NCBI RefSeq assembly: GCF_002584985.1
Contig: NZ_NUPZ01000009.1
Location: 20,353-84,352 of the forward strand
DNA length: 64,000 nt
Direction of reading: 5' to 3'
DNA from: Bacillus sp. AFS029637
Lineage (GTDB): Bacteria; Bacillota; Bacilli; Bacillales; Bacillaceae_G
A model generated the notes under the pieces. It had not been told where the DNA came from. It did not search any database and worked only from the letters and a program-made list of their open reading frames with translations. Shown piece after piece: positions 43,370 to 54,471 of this stretch. The first letter of the stretch is position 1, and the number at the start of each line of letters is the position of its first letter. The translations under genes and the position numbers were made by a program.

Positions 43370-43676
43370 CGTTCCAGCTTCTGCGTATTTAACGCTTGCG
43401 ATTATTTTGTTTTGCATCGGTCTATTTGGAGCTTTAACGAAGCGAAATACGGTAATCGTATTAGTTTGTATTGAATTAATGCTTAATGCGGCCAATTTAA
43501 ACTTAGTGGCGTTTAGTAAATTAGGTATGTTTCCAAATTTAACAGGGCAAATTTTCTCGCTGTTTACGATGGCTGTAGCAGCAGCGGAGGCGGCGGTAGG
43601 ACTCGCTATCTTAATTGCTTTGTACCGTAATCGCACAACAGTTCATGTAGATGAAATGGATACGCTCAAAGGATAG
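43362..43676 (+). CDS. nuoK: NADH-quinone oxidoreductase subunit K
   Basis: 104 residues, three helices. Two buried Glu in [17 protein letters not shown] and [15 protein letters not shown] are the conserved proton-path residues. ATG 43362 with GAGGAGG; the longer open frame upstream (from 43311) is nuoJ sequence in another frame. Confidence 0.95.
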   Translation: MSSVPASAYLTLAIILFCIGLFGALTKRNTVIVLVCIELMLNAANLNLVAFSKLGMFPNLTGQIFSLFTMAVAAAEAAVGLAILIALYRNRTTVHVDEMDTLKG

Positions 43677-43705
43677 CATTGTGACCGAAAAGGGGGAAGG
43701 AAACA

Positions 43706-45568
43706 ATGATCGATTATGCATGGCTCATACCGCTTTTCCCGCTTGTTTCGTTTTTGTTACTTATTACGTTCGGGAAGAAAATTAGAGAAGGAAGCAGCGT
43801 ACTTAGTATTTTCTTCATCTTTCTCTCCTTTATATTTGCGGTACTTGTATTAATAGAAAGGTTTTCGATAGTACCAGTGAAGCATAAGTGGGTATGGCTT
43901 AGCGCTGGAGATATAGATATATCATTTGGCTTTGAGGTGACGGCATTAGGAGCTTTAATGTTGTTTATCGTTACACTTGTAAGTTTGCTTGTACATGTGT
44001 ATTCGAAAGGTTATATGAAAGGTGATGAAAGGTTACCAACCTTTTATGCGTATTTAGGGCTCTTCACATTTGCAATGCTAGGGCTCGTTATATCGACGAA
44101 TTTATTGCAACTTTACGTATTTTGGGAGTTAGTAGGCCTCGGTTCATTTTTACTCATCGGCTTTTATTTCTTTAAAGAAGAAGCGAAGGCTGCTGCGAAA
44201 AAAGCTTTTATTATGACACGTATCGGGGATGTTGGTTTATTTATTGGGATGATTTTAATTTTTTGGCACGCAGGTAGTTTTGAATATGATGAAATTTTTA
44301 AAGCGATTCATACGGGAGATCTCTCTCCTTCTATGATTACAATAACGGCGATATTAATTTTTGTCGGTGCGATGGGGAAATCGGGTCAGTTTCCGCTTCA
44401 TACGTGGCTACCTGATGCAATGGAAGGACCGACGCCTGTTTCAGCGCTTATTCACGCGGCGACGATGGTTGCAGCCGGCGTATATTTAGTGGCGACGATG
44501 TTCCCGCTATTTTCGGCAAGTGCGGTAGCGATGCAAACAGTGGCAATCGTTGGGGCTTTCACTGCAATCTTTGCGGCCTCTATCGGCCTTGTACAAACGG
44601 ATATAAAGAGAGTACTTGCTTATTCTACAGTTAGCCAGCTTGGATATATGATGCTTGCACTAGGTTCAGCAGGTTATGTAGCTGGTATCTTTCATTTAAC
44701 GACACATGCCTTTTTTAAAGCATTATTGTTTTTAGCAGCAGGAAGCGTAATTCATGCCGTGCACACGCAAAACATTAATAAAATGGGCGGTTTACAGAAG
44801 AAGATGAAAGTAACTGCAGCGCTATTTTTAATCGGTACACTTGCAATTAGCGGTGTTCCTCTCCTTTCTGGTTTCTTTAGTAAAGATGAAATTTTAGCGG
44901 CGACGTGGATGAATGGCAACTACTTTTTATTCATATTAGCAGTACTTGCAGCATTTCTAACGGCGTTTTACATGTTCCGTCTATACTTCCTTGTCTTTAC
45001 TGGAGAAGCGAAGACGAAGGAAGATGTGCACGAATCGCCCCGCGTTATGACGTATCCGATGATTGTTCTCGGCGTTCTCGCGATAGTAGCGGGATATATA
45101 AATACACCATGGTTTGGGACGTTTCTTGGAGATTGGCTTACGAAAGATGTAGCGTTCAAGGTGGAAGAAGTACATGGACCGGTTTGGATTATGGTTGTTG
45201 CAACGCTCGTTTCATTTGCGGGAATCGCCCTTGCGTATTTCATATACGGAAAGAAAACTATCTCAAGAAATTGGGCTGGAGGAGAAGGATCTTTCCTTCA
45301 TAATCTCCTGAAAGAAAAATATTATGTGGATGAACTATACAATGTTACGGTGCTTCCCATTACGAAGGGAATCGCTCATGTTCTTCGCTTGTTTGAAGTA
45401 TATGTTGTAGAAGGAATCGCAGTTTTAATTGGAAGTTTGGTTAAAGGTGCGAGCAGCATAGGATCGAAACTTCAAAACGGGAATGTACAAGTATATGGCA
45501 CTGTAACAGCAGTTTCACTCGCATTACTCGTCATTATTTTGCTCTATACGGGAGGGGATTTACGATGA
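43706..45568 (+). CDS. nuoL: NADH-quinone oxidoreductase subunit L
   Basis: Distal antiporter-like proton pump; 620 residues, about 16 helices including the long lateral helix at the C-terminus. Signatures: FWELVGLGSFLLIGF with the key Glu, GKSGQFPLHTWLPDAMEGPTP-like region (Lys and His of the channel), and LTTHAFFKALLFLAAGS. Stop overlaps nuoM start (ATGA). Confidence 0.96.
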   Translation: MIDYAWLIPLFPLVSFLLLITFGKKIREGSSVLSIFFIFLSFIFAVLVLIERFSIVPVKHKWVWLSAGDIDISFGFEVTALGALMLFIVTLVSLLVHVYSKGYMKGDERLPTFYAYLGLFTFAMLGLVISTNLLQLYVFWELVGLGSFLLIGFYFFKEEAKAAAKKAFIMTRIGDVGLFIGMILIFWHAGSFEYDEIFKAIHTGDLSPSMITITAILIFVGAMGKSGQFPLHTWLPDAMEGPTPVSALIHAATMVAAGVYLVATMFPLFSASAVAMQTVAIVGAFTAIFAASIGLVQTDIKRVLAYSTVSQLGYMMLALGSAGYVAGIFHLTTHAFFKALLFLAAGSVIHAVHTQNINKMGGLQKKMKVTAALFLIGTLAISGVPLLSGFFSKDEILAATWMNGNYFLFILAVLAAFLTAFYMFRLYFLVFTGEAKTKEDVHESPRVMTYPMIVLGVLAIVAGYINTPWFGTFLGDWLTKDVAFKVEEVHGPVWIMVVATLVSFAGIALAYFIYGKKTISRNWAGGEGSFLHNLLKEKYYVDELYNVTVLPITKGIAHVLRLFEVYVVEGIAVLIGSLVKGASSIGSKLQNGNVQVYGTVTAVSLALLVIILLYTGGDLR

Positions 45569-47067
45569 ATGATTTGTTGTTAACGTTCTTCATTTTTTCC
45601 CCGCTGTTAGGAATTCTCTTACTTGTATTAACACCGAAAAAAGAATCGCGTACAGTGCGAGCGCTTGGGTTATTCGGAACGGCGCTTCCATTTGGAATCG
45701 CTATCGTCCTCGCTTGTACATATGCTTCTGGAAAGAGTTTATCGCTATTTGATGAAAAAGTGGAATGGATTAAATTTGGGGATTTTACGGCGGTGGATAA
45801 AAGGTGGTTTTCCATTTATTACGAGCTCGGTATTGACGGGTTATCACTTGTCATGATGGTGCTGACGACCCTTCTAGCGATGCTTGCCGCAATTGCAGCC
45901 TTTTCTATTACAAGAAATTTGAAAGCATTTTATATGTTATTACTCATGTTAGAAATAGGAATGCTCGGTGTCTTCGCTGCTCAGAATTTAATGTTGTTCT
46001 TTATCTTCTTTGAAATTACGTTGCCGCCAATGTTCTTACTAATTGGGAAGTGGGGGAAATTGTCGAGTGAGAAAGCCGCATATAGTTATTTAATATATAA
46101 CGGTGTTGGATCGGCCATTTTACTCATCGTTTTCTCGATTTTGTTTGCGAAAACAGGTACGACAAATATTGTGGAGCTGAAAGAGATATTAACGAGCGGA
46201 AGTGCTGGGGAAGGGCAGATCATCCCGAGTAGCTTACAACTTGGTATATTTATCGCCATAATGGTTGCCTTTGCAATTAAACTACCCGTGTTCCCGTTGC
46301 ATCGCTGGATGGTTAACGTGCATATTGAAGCACACCCTGCAGTAGTTATGCTTCATGCGGGTGTTTTGTTAAAGATTGGCGCATACGGTATGATTCGTTT
46401 CGGGAAGGGATTATTCCCGGAATACTTTCGCGAGTTTGCGACGCTCATTGCGATTTTAGGAGTCATTAATTTATTGTACGGTGCTTTCTTAGCACTCATC
46501 CAAACGGATTTTAGGAAGGTACTTGCTTACTCTAGTATTTCGCATATGGGAATTGTTTTAATGGGGCTTGCGGCACTTAATGCACCTGGTACACAAGGGG
46601 CGCTATTCCAAGTTGTATCGCACGGTTTAATCGCGGCCTTGTTGTTCTTCTTACTTGGTGTTATAGAACAACGTTTTGGAACGTCACATATTACAGCGCT
46701 TGGTGGACTTGCAAAAAGTGTCCCAGTACTTAGTGGCTTCTTCTTAGCAGGAGGAATGGCATCGCTTGGACTGCCAGGAATGTCTGGATTTGTTAGCGAG
46801 TTTCTTGCCTTTCTCGGTTTGTTCCAAGGGGAGCCAGTTATTGCGGCAGTCGGCGTACTCGGCATCATTTTAACCGCTGTATACGTATTGAGAGCGACAC
46901 TTCAAGTAACATTTGGTAAGAAAGAGTGGGAAGCGAAAGCTGATATACACGGATGGGAGTATGTCCCCGTCTTACTACTTATCTTCTGCATTATTGCAAT
47001 TGGAGTCATGCCAGAAATACTTGGGGATCCGCTTCAAGATACATTGAAAACATTGGGGGTGAAGTAG
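45565..47067 (+). CDS. nuoM: NADH-quinone oxidoreductase subunit M
   Basis: Antiporter-like proton pump; 500 residues, 14 helices. Key motifs: FFIFFEITLPPMFLLI (essential Glu), LPVFPLHRWMVNVHIEAHPA (Lys/His), DFRKVLAYSSISHMG. ATG 45565 overlaps nuoL by four bases. Confidence 0.96.
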   Translation: MNDLLLTFFIFSPLLGILLLVLTPKKESRTVRALGLFGTALPFGIAIVLACTYASGKSLSLFDEKVEWIKFGDFTAVDKRWFSIYYELGIDGLSLVMMVLTTLLAMLAAIAAFSITRNLKAFYMLLLMLEIGMLGVFAAQNLMLFFIFFEITLPPMFLLIGKWGKLSSEKAAYSYLIYNGVGSAILLIVFSILFAKTGTTNIVELKEILTSGSAGEGQIIPSSLQLGIFIAIMVAFAIKLPVFPLHRWMVNVHIEAHPAVVMLHAGVLLKIGAYGMIRFGKGLFPEYFREFATLIAILGVINLLYGAFLALIQTDFRKVLAYSSISHMGIVLMGLAALNAPGTQGALFQVVSHGLIAALLFFLLGVIEQRFGTSHITALGGLAKSVPVLSGFFLAGGMASLGLPGMSGFVSEFLAFLGLFQGEPVIAAVGVLGIILTAVYVLRATLQVTFGKKEWEAKADIHGWEYVPVLLLIFCIIAIGVMPEILGDPLQDTLKTLGVK

Positions 47068-47068
47068 G

Positions 47069-48589
47069 ATGGATATGAATACGTTACTTAGCTTGTCATG
47101 GCATCTCATGGTGCCAGAATTCATTATTCTCGGAGCTGCCATCCTTCTTTCCATATGTGATTTGTTTTTTAAGCTGAACCATAGGTATGTAGCGCTTAGT
47201 GCAATCGCAGCTGTCCTAGTAGCAATCGTGTCATTAATTACGTTATACGGTGAACCGGCAGGAGATATTTTAAATGGATCGTTTGTGTTAGACGGATTTT
47301 CAAAAGGATTTAAAACGTTGCTATTAGGCGGGGCGGCCCTTATCTTATGCACGGCAATGAGTGATGACAAGAAGAATCCAATTGAGGATAAGGGAGAATA
47401 TTATTACTTATTTTTAATGGCGCTTCTTGGGGCGATGTTTATGGCTTCCAGTGTTGATTTCATTACACTGTTCGTCGGTCTAGAGCTACTATCACTTTCT
47501 TCATACATTTTAGTAGGAATACGAAAAAAGAACCGTGCATCAAATGAAGCGGCAATGAAATATGTCATTAACGGAGGGATTGGAACAGCAATTACGCTCT
47601 TTGGAATGAGTTATTTATACGGTATTACAGGGTCGACTAACATGTTGGATATGCAAAAAGCATTCGCCGGGGAACTAACTAGCGGCATTCAGTTATTGCT
47701 GGCTCTCGCATTTCTACTATTGCTTGTCGGGCTCTCATTCAAAATTGCAACAGTGCCATTTCATATGTGGGCACCTGATGTATATGAAGGGGCTGCTACA
47801 CCTGTTACGGCTTTCCTCGGAACGATTTCTAAAATTGCTGGGTTTCTCCTTATTATTCGCCTGTTCCTTATGGTGTTTGCAAATGTTTCGATACAAGGAG
47901 ATGCGGAGTCTTTGTACGGGCATATGAGCATATACATTGCGGTATTAGCAAGTATTACGATGATTGTTGGGAATGTAGTCGCATTAAAGCAATACAGTGT
48001 AAAACGTTTATTTGCCTACTCAGGAATCGCGCATGCAGGGTATTTACTCGTTCCACTTGTGGCGTTATCACCGTTCACGATGGATAGTATGTGGTTTTAC
48101 ATGCTGGCGTATATGCTTATGAACATAGGAGCATTTGCGATTATCCATGGATTAATCTTACAAAGTGACAAAGAAAACATAACCATTTTCACCGGATTAT
48201 ATAAAAGGTCGCCATTTACAGCGATAGTGATGACGATTTTTATTTTATCGTTAGCCGGGATACCAGGAACGGCTGGTTTCATCGGGAAAATTAACATCTT
48301 TTTAGGTGCACTTCATGTAGAACCGGCTCATTACGTACTAGCTTCTATTATGATGGGAACAACAGTCGTTTCATTCGTATATTATTTCCGGATTTTGCAA
48401 CAAATGTTTTTCCGCACGGGGGAGACAGAAGAGAAGATTCGGTTACCACTAAATATAAAGGTTGTTATGAGTCTTTGTGCAATTTCAATTGTAATACTAG
48501 GGATTATGCCGATGATTGGATACAATTTCTTTTATGAATATTTTCCATTAATGAAAGATTTCTTCTTCCTAGGGAACGTGGTACAATAG
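47069..48589 (+). CDS. nuoN: NADH-quinone oxidoreductase subunit N
   Basis: Third antiporter-like proton pump; 506 residues, 14 helices. Motifs: LFVGLELLSLSSYILVGI (Glu), FKIATVPFHMWAPDVYEGAA and VKRLFAYSGIAHAGYLL. ATG 47069, two bases after the nuoM stop. Ends the operon with a long terminator. Confidence 0.96.
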   Translation: MDMNTLLSLSWHLMVPEFIILGAAILLSICDLFFKLNHRYVALSAIAAVLVAIVSLITLYGEPAGDILNGSFVLDGFSKGFKTLLLGGAALILCTAMSDDKKNPIEDKGEYYYLFLMALLGAMFMASSVDFITLFVGLELLSLSSYILVGIRKKNRASNEAAMKYVINGGIGTAITLFGMSYLYGITGSTNMLDMQKAFAGELTSGIQLLLALAFLLLLVGLSFKIATVPFHMWAPDVYEGAATPVTAFLGTISKIAGFLLIIRLFLMVFANVSIQGDAESLYGHMSIYIAVLASITMIVGNVVALKQYSVKRLFAYSGIAHAGYLLVPLVALSPFTMDSMWFYMLAYMLMNIGAFAIIHGLILQSDKENITIFTGLYKRSPFTAIVMTIFILSLAGIPGTAGFIGKINIFLGALHVEPAHYVLASIMMGTTVVSFVYYFRILQQMFFRTGETEEKIRLPLNIKVVMSLCAISIVILGIMPMIGYNFFYEYFPLMKDFFFLGNVVQ

Positions 48590-48593
48590 TAAA

Positions 48594-48633
48594 AATAAAA
48601 GGTGTGGAGTCGGTACTCTACGCTTTTTATTTT
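48594..48633 (+). terminator. nuo operon terminator
   Basis: AATAAAAGGTGTGGAGT / ACTCTACGCTTTTTATT, a 17-base stem with some G-T pairs, tetraloop CGGT, then T-rich sequence. Confidence 0.75.
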
Positions 48634-48799
48634 GTGTGAATCACAAATGAAAATGCATATAGGTATACGTTCTTTGAGAGAAAATTACGATGTAAAATGT
48701 AAGATGCTTATTTGCATTTGAAAAAGTGTGGCTCCTACTTATTATGGTATCGTTTTTCTATTTTTATAAGTAGTAGCCAAGTAAAAAGGGGTCGATTTT

Positions 48800-49036
48800 T
48801 TGGCACAACTTTTAGGGCAACAAGCACTGATTGCCATTATTTCGCATTTATTGTTTATCACCATTACGTGGTGGGCATTGCAAGGCATTCACATTGAGCG
48901 TTTAATGAAGCCTGGAAAAGTGATGCAGACGAGAGTGTTACTCATCTTAGTTACAATTGCAATTGGGACATCTGTAAGTAACTTTTTCCTTGATTATTTA
49001 GGCTATTCGAAGAGTTTAACGTATTTAGTAAAGTAA
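48800..49036 (+). CDS. DUF1146 small membrane protein (YwzB-like)
   Basis: 78 residues, two helices (QALIAIISHLLFITITWWAL and VLLILVTIAIGTSVSNFFL). The family is found beside atp, ywmB and murAA in Bacillus, which fits here although the nuo operon has been inserted between. Start TTG 48800 with AAAAGGGG 8 bases upstream. Function unknown. Confidence 0.82.
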   Translation: MAQLLGQQALIAIISHLLFITITWWALQGIHIERLMKPGKVMQTRVLLILVTIAIGTSVSNFFLDYLGYSKSLTYLVK

Positions 49037-49087
49037 GTGTATAGAACCTTATATCTCCGTTAACAATGGGGATAGGAGGGGATGAAA

Positions 49088-49792
49088 TTGAAGCTTAAAG
49101 CCATTCTTATTGTTGCCTTGAGTGTCGTTTTATTTTTGGTTGGATATAGAGAGATGAAACCAATAAGCGATGAACAGAAAATGGAGAGCATGATCGCGGC
49201 ATTAGAGAAAAATGATGCTAAAGTAGAGAAATGGTCATGGTTGGCGCGAGAAACGAAAACAATTTCTAATATACATACGTTTCAAAAACTGTTAAACGAT
49301 GTGAAGGACAAAGCCGATATTCAAAAATGGGAATTAGAGCAATCTCCAGACGGATATAAAGCTACATCCTATAAAAAGTTTGCTTCATATGAAGAACGAG
49401 TAGTAGTAACTTGGAGTAAGGAAAATACTAAAGAAAACACTTTCATTATTTTTGAAGTAAGTGGGGCGAAATGGGACCCGAAGTACGTTCGGAATACGAA
49501 TAAAATTTTTAGTGAAAAACCTATAATTTACACTTGTGTTCAAGGTGTACTGAATGATAAGATTGAAGGTGTTTTGCAAAATAAAACCAATGAGGTTTTG
49601 AAAGATTTTTCAGCAAGAGCGATCGAACAGATAGAAGAAAGAGCATTTGTATCAGTCTCCGCATACAATAAAAAGTGGGATGACGCTCTTTCAACAAATA
49701 GAGAGAAAATAAATGTGCAAATAGCAATACGTTCTACAAACAACAAAGATACAATTGTGGTTGGCACACCGATCATAACTTCTGAGTATTGA
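49088..49792 (+). CDS. ywmB: YwmB family protein (TATA-box-binding-like fold)
   Basis: 234 residues with an N-terminal membrane anchor or signal (LKAILIVALSVVLFLVGY) and an extracytoplasmic domain ending SVSAYNKKWDDALSTN. Always close to murAA and spoIID in Bacillus, so an envelope role is likely; no activity is known. TTG 49088 is preferred because AGGAGG ends 8 bases upstream; ATG 49082 would be only 2 bases from it. Confidence 0.82.
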   Translation: MKLKAILIVALSVVLFLVGYREMKPISDEQKMESMIAALEKNDAKVEKWSWLARETKTISNIHTFQKLLNDVKDKADIQKWELEQSPDGYKATSYKKFASYEERVVVTWSKENTKENTFIIFEVSGAKWDPKYVRNTNKIFSEKPIIYTCVQGVLNDKIEGVLQNKTNEVLKDFSARAIEQIEERAFVSVSAYNKKWDDALSTNREKINVQIAIRSTNNKDTIVVGTPIITSEY

Positions 49793-49831
49793 GTGAATAG
49801 ATACTGAAAAAAGGACACGGAGGGGAATAAT

Positions 49832-51136
49832 TTGGAAAAGATCATCGTCCGTGGCGGAAAGCGGTTAAACGGCACAGTGCGTGTTGAGGGCGCAAAAAAT
49901 GCTGTATTACCTATAATCGCTGCAGCCCTATTAGCGAGTGATGGAAAGAATGTACTATCTGAAGTACCAGTTTTGTCTGATGTATACACAATTAATGAGG
50001 TATTACGTCATTTAAATGCTGAAGTCGTATTTGAAAATAATCAAGTAACAATCGATGCTTCTAAAGAATTAAACATCGAAGCACCATTTGAATATGTACG
50101 TAAAATGCGTGCATCTGTTCAAGTAATGGGCCCATTATTAGCGCGTAACGGTCGTGCTCGTATTGCACTTCCTGGTGGATGTGCAATTGGTTCACGTCCA
50201 ATTGATCAACATTTAAAAGGCTTCGAAGCAATGGGAGCAAAAGTACAGGTTGGTAATGGTTTCGTTGAGGCATACGTAGAGGGAGAACTAAAAGGAGCTA
50301 AAATTTATTTAGACTTCCCAAGCGTAGGCGCGACAGAAAACATTATGTCTGCAGCTACATTAGCAAAAGGGACAACAATCCTTGAAAACGCAGCGAAAGA
50401 ACCAGAAATCGTTGACTTAGCTAACTTCTTAAATGCGATGGGAGCGAAAGTACGCGGAGCTGGAACTGGAACGATCCGTATTGAGGGTGTTGATAAATTA
50501 TATGGTGCAAACCACTCTATTATTCCTGACCGTATTGAAGCGGGAACATTCATGGTTGCAGCGGCAATTACTGGTGGAGACATCTTAATTGAAAATGCTG
50601 TGCCTGAACATTTACGCTCAATTACAGCGAAAATGGAAGAAATGGGTGTTAAAATTATTGAGGAAAATGAAGGTGTACGTGTTATCGGCCCAGATAAGTT
50701 AAAAGCGGTTGATATTAAAACTATGCCTCACCCAGGTTTCCCAACAGACATGCAATCACAAATGATGGCATTATTACTACAAGCTGATGGAACAAGTATG
50801 ATTACAGAAACGGTATTCGAAAACCGCTTTATGCACGTTGAAGAATTCCGTCGTATGAATGCTGATATTAAAATCGAAGGTCGTTCTGTTATTATGAACG
50901 GTCCAAACAGCTTACAAGGTGCTGAAGTAGGTGCAACTGACTTACGTGCAGCTGCAGCGTTAATCTTAGCTGGTTTAGTATCAGAAGGTTACACTCGTGT
51001 AACTGAGTTAAAACATCTTGACCGTGGTTATGTAGATTTCCATAAAAAATTAGCTGCATTAGGTGCAACTATTGAACGTGTAAACGAAAAAGTAGAAGAA
51101 GTGAAAGAACAAGAAGTTTCTGATCTTCACGCTTAA
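49832..51136 (+). CDS. murAA: UDP-N-acetylglucosamine 1-carboxyvinyltransferase (main copy)
   Basis: MurA, first committed enzyme of peptidoglycan synthesis. 434 residues. Active-site Cys in [16 protein letters not shown]-terminal [30 protein letters not shown]. It is about half identical by eye to murAB at 6.8 kb. Start TTG 49832 with GGAGGGG. Its place before spoIID matches MurAA of B. subtilis. Confidence 0.96.
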   Translation: MEKIIVRGGKRLNGTVRVEGAKNAVLPIIAAALLASDGKNVLSEVPVLSDVYTINEVLRHLNAEVVFENNQVTIDASKELNIEAPFEYVRKMRASVQVMGPLLARNGRARIALPGGCAIGSRPIDQHLKGFEAMGAKVQVGNGFVEAYVEGELKGAKIYLDFPSVGATENIMSAATLAKGTTILENAAKEPEIVDLANFLNAMGAKVRGAGTGTIRIEGVDKLYGANHSIIPDRIEAGTFMVAAAITGGDILIENAVPEHLRSITAKMEEMGVKIIEENEGVRVIGPDKLKAVDIKTMPHPGFPTDMQSQMMALLLQADGTSMITETVFENRFMHVEEFRRMNADIKIEGRSVIMNGPNSLQGAEVGATDLRAAAALILAGLVSEGYTRVTELKHLDRGYVDFHKKLAALGATIERVNEKVEEVKEQEVSDLHA

Positions 51137-51139
51137 TTG

Positions 51140-51180
51140 AAATAGTCTCTATGTCTTTTGACATAGGGGCTATTTTTTTT
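51140..51180 (+). terminator. murAA terminator
   Basis: AAATAGTCTCTATGTC / GACATAGGGGCTATTT, 16-base stem with two G-T pairs, 4-base loop, eight T. Confidence 0.85.
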
Positions 51181-51254
51181 GGGCTTATTACTGTTATAGT
51201 CAATAAATTCTATACTTATGCACGTACCAGTGAAAATATTTAGAAAATTTACGT

Positions 51255-51309
51255 TTTATTTTGCTATTTGTGGTCAGCGAAACTTCGCCGCATTAAAATT
51301 TCACTTTAT
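51255..51309 (-). repeat. short bcr1 derivative (55 bp) upstream of spoIID
   Basis: TTTAT at both edges (51255-51259, 51305-51309). The reverse strand reads ATAAAGTGAAATTTTAATG ... ACAAATAGCAAAATAAA, matching both ends of the other family members with the middle removed. Confidence 0.6.
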
Positions 51310-51372
51310 ACCGATACCTCCAAGTATGTTCTAAAAAATTCCGTAGTTCCATAAGAATGAAAGGAAGCCAAC

Positions 51373-52564
<1,192 letters not shown>

Positions 52565-52569
52565 AGTGC

Positions 52570-52600
52570 AAAAAGAGCTAATTTAAATTAGCTCTTTTTG
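52570..52600 (+). terminator. spoIID terminator
   Basis: A 30-bp perfect palindrome around AAAAAGAGCTAATTT, ending in five T. Confidence 0.85.
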
Positions 52601-52698
52601 TCATTATTTGTAGAAATAAATGGAAGGTACGTTGCGCACTACGTGTTATAATACAGTTATGTGAATATATAAAACATAACAATAGGGGGTAATGAAAA

Positions 52699-54315
52699 AT
52701 GATGATGGATGTACCACTTCTCATTCCGTCAATGATGGAACGAGCGGAGAAATATTTTTCGAAAAAGGAAGTTGTTTCACGGACTGCATCGCGTATTCAT
52801 ACATTAACATACGGAGAAATTGCAAAGCGGACGAGAAGGCTCGCTAGCGTATTAACGAAAATGGGAATTGAACAAGGGGATAAAGTAGGTACAATTGCTT
52901 GGAACCATCATAGGCATTTGGAAGCATACTTTGCGATTCCAGGAATCGGTGCAGTGCTACATACGATTAATTTAAGACTTTCCGCTGATCACATTTCATA
53001 TATTATTAACCATGCAGAAGATAAGATTATTCTTGTCGATGAAGATATGGTACCTGTATTAGAAAGTATTCAACACGAAATCCCGCATATAAAAGCCTTT
53101 ATCATTATGACAGACGATCATAAACTACCTCACACAACACTATCACCAGCATATCATTACGACCAATTACTCGAAGAAGGCGATGAGACATTTCCGTTTG
53201 TAAAAGATTTAGATGAAAAAGAACCAGCCGGTATGTGCTACACATCGGCTACGACAGGAAAACCGAAAGGTGTAGTTTACACACACCGTAGTATTGCACT
53301 CCATAGTTATACACTTGGACTTGCGGACGGCGGGAATATATCAGAAGTAGACACTTGTATGCCTGTCGTTCCAATGTTCCATGTGAACGCATGGGGATTA
53401 CCGTTTGCGAGTACATGGTTTGGGACAAAACTCGTATTACCAGGACCACATTTCACGCCGAAGATTTTAGCGGAATTAATTGAAAGAGAGAAAGTAACAA
53501 TTACGGCTGGCGTACCAACCATTTGGATTGGTTTGTTGCAGGAACTAGAAAAACATCCATATGATATTAGTAGTATTAAAACGATATGGTCAGGTGGATC
53601 AGCTGCTCCAATGAGCATGATTCGTACGTATGAAGAGAAGTATGATATTGCATTTAGACAAATATATGGAATGACAGAAACGAGTCCTGCTGTTGTAATT
53701 AATTGTCCAAAATCATATCAACGTGATTTACCGAAAGATGATTACTACAATTTACGCTCTCGCCAAGGATATTTACTCCCTGGGCTAGAAATGAAAGTGA
53801 TTGGACAAGACGGTGAAATTAAATGGGATGGCGAAGAAATGGGCGAACTTTGTTTGCGCGGCCCATGGATTGCTGGTAGCTATTATAAAGATGAGCGCAC
53901 AGAGGAATCGATGAAGGATGGATGGCTCCATACAGGAGATATCGTTACAGTTGATTCGGAAGGATTTATTAAAATTGCTGATCGTACGAAAGATTTAATT
54001 AAAAGTGGCGGTGAATGGATCTCTTCTGTAGATTTAGAAAATGCTTTAATGTCACACGATAAAGTGTTAGAAGCATCTGTCGTGGCAGTACCGCATGAAA
54101 AATGGCAAGAGCGTCCAGTAGCTTGCGTTGTATTAAAAGAGGGACAAGCAGTAGAAAGAGAAGAGTTGTATGCTTTACTAGAAGCAGAATTTCCGAAATG
54201 GTGGATGCCAGATGATATTTTATTCGTAAATGAAATTCCGAAAACATCTGTAGGGAAGTTTCTAAAACGAGCACTTCGAGATCAACTTAAGTCGTATATG
54301 GTAGAGCAGAAATAG
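52699..54315 (+). CDS. long-chain fatty-acid--CoA ligase / AMP-dependent synthetase
   Basis: 538 residues of the adenylate-forming family. AMP-binding P-loop YTSATTGKPKGVVYTH (the usual SGTTG Gly is Ala), A5 QIYGMTETSP, A7 DGWLHTGDI, A8 KDLIKSGGEWIS, and the adenylation Lys in PKTSVGKFLKRAL. It activates a carboxylic acid, probably a medium or long fatty acid, to acyl-CoA. Three consecutive ATG codons (52699, 52702, 52705) could serve as start; AGGGGG lies 9 bases before the first. Monocistronic, with its own terminator. Confidence 0.88.
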   Translation: MMMDVPLLIPSMMERAEKYFSKKEVVSRTASRIHTLTYGEIAKRTRRLASVLTKMGIEQGDKVGTIAWNHHRHLEAYFAIPGIGAVLHTINLRLSADHISYIINHAEDKIILVDEDMVPVLESIQHEIPHIKAFIIMTDDHKLPHTTLSPAYHYDQLLEEGDETFPFVKDLDEKEPAGMCYTSATTGKPKGVVYTHRSIALHSYTLGLADGGNISEVDTCMPVVPMFHVNAWGLPFASTWFGTKLVLPGPHFTPKILAELIEREKVTITAGVPTIWIGLLQELEKHPYDISSIKTIWSGGSAAPMSMIRTYEEKYDIAFRQIYGMTETSPAVVINCPKSYQRDLPKDDYYNLRSRQGYLLPGLEMKVIGQDGEIKWDGEEMGELCLRGPWIAGSYYKDERTEESMKDGWLHTGDIVTVDSEGFIKIADRTKDLIKSGGEWISSVDLENALMSHDKVLEASVVAVPHEKWQERPVACVVLKEGQAVEREELYALLEAEFPKWWMPDDILFVNEIPKTSVGKFLKRALRDQLKSYMVEQK

Positions 54316-54318
54316 AGA

Positions 54319-54354
54319 AGAAGGCTATCCTTTCATTTGGATAGCCTTCTTTTT
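54319..54354 (+). terminator. acyl-CoA ligase terminator
   Basis: AGAAGGCTATCC / GGATAGCCTTCT stem, 8-base loop, five T. Confidence 0.87.
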
Positions 54355-54471
54355 AGTTGGCATGACAAATTGCTTTCCAATCTTTCAGGTGTAAGGATGT
54401 TGTATAAAGTATCATAATTTTCCATTAATTGTTTGTTATAATAAAATAAAAACTATTTTGGGGGAGACGGA

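Noticed and set aside
52699-54315. Inactivating Gly-to-Ala change in the acyl-CoA ligase P-loop
   Set aside because: SATTGKPKG instead of SGTTGxPKG leaves the phosphate-contacting Thr, Gly and Lys residues intact; other motifs are complete, so the enzyme is probably active.
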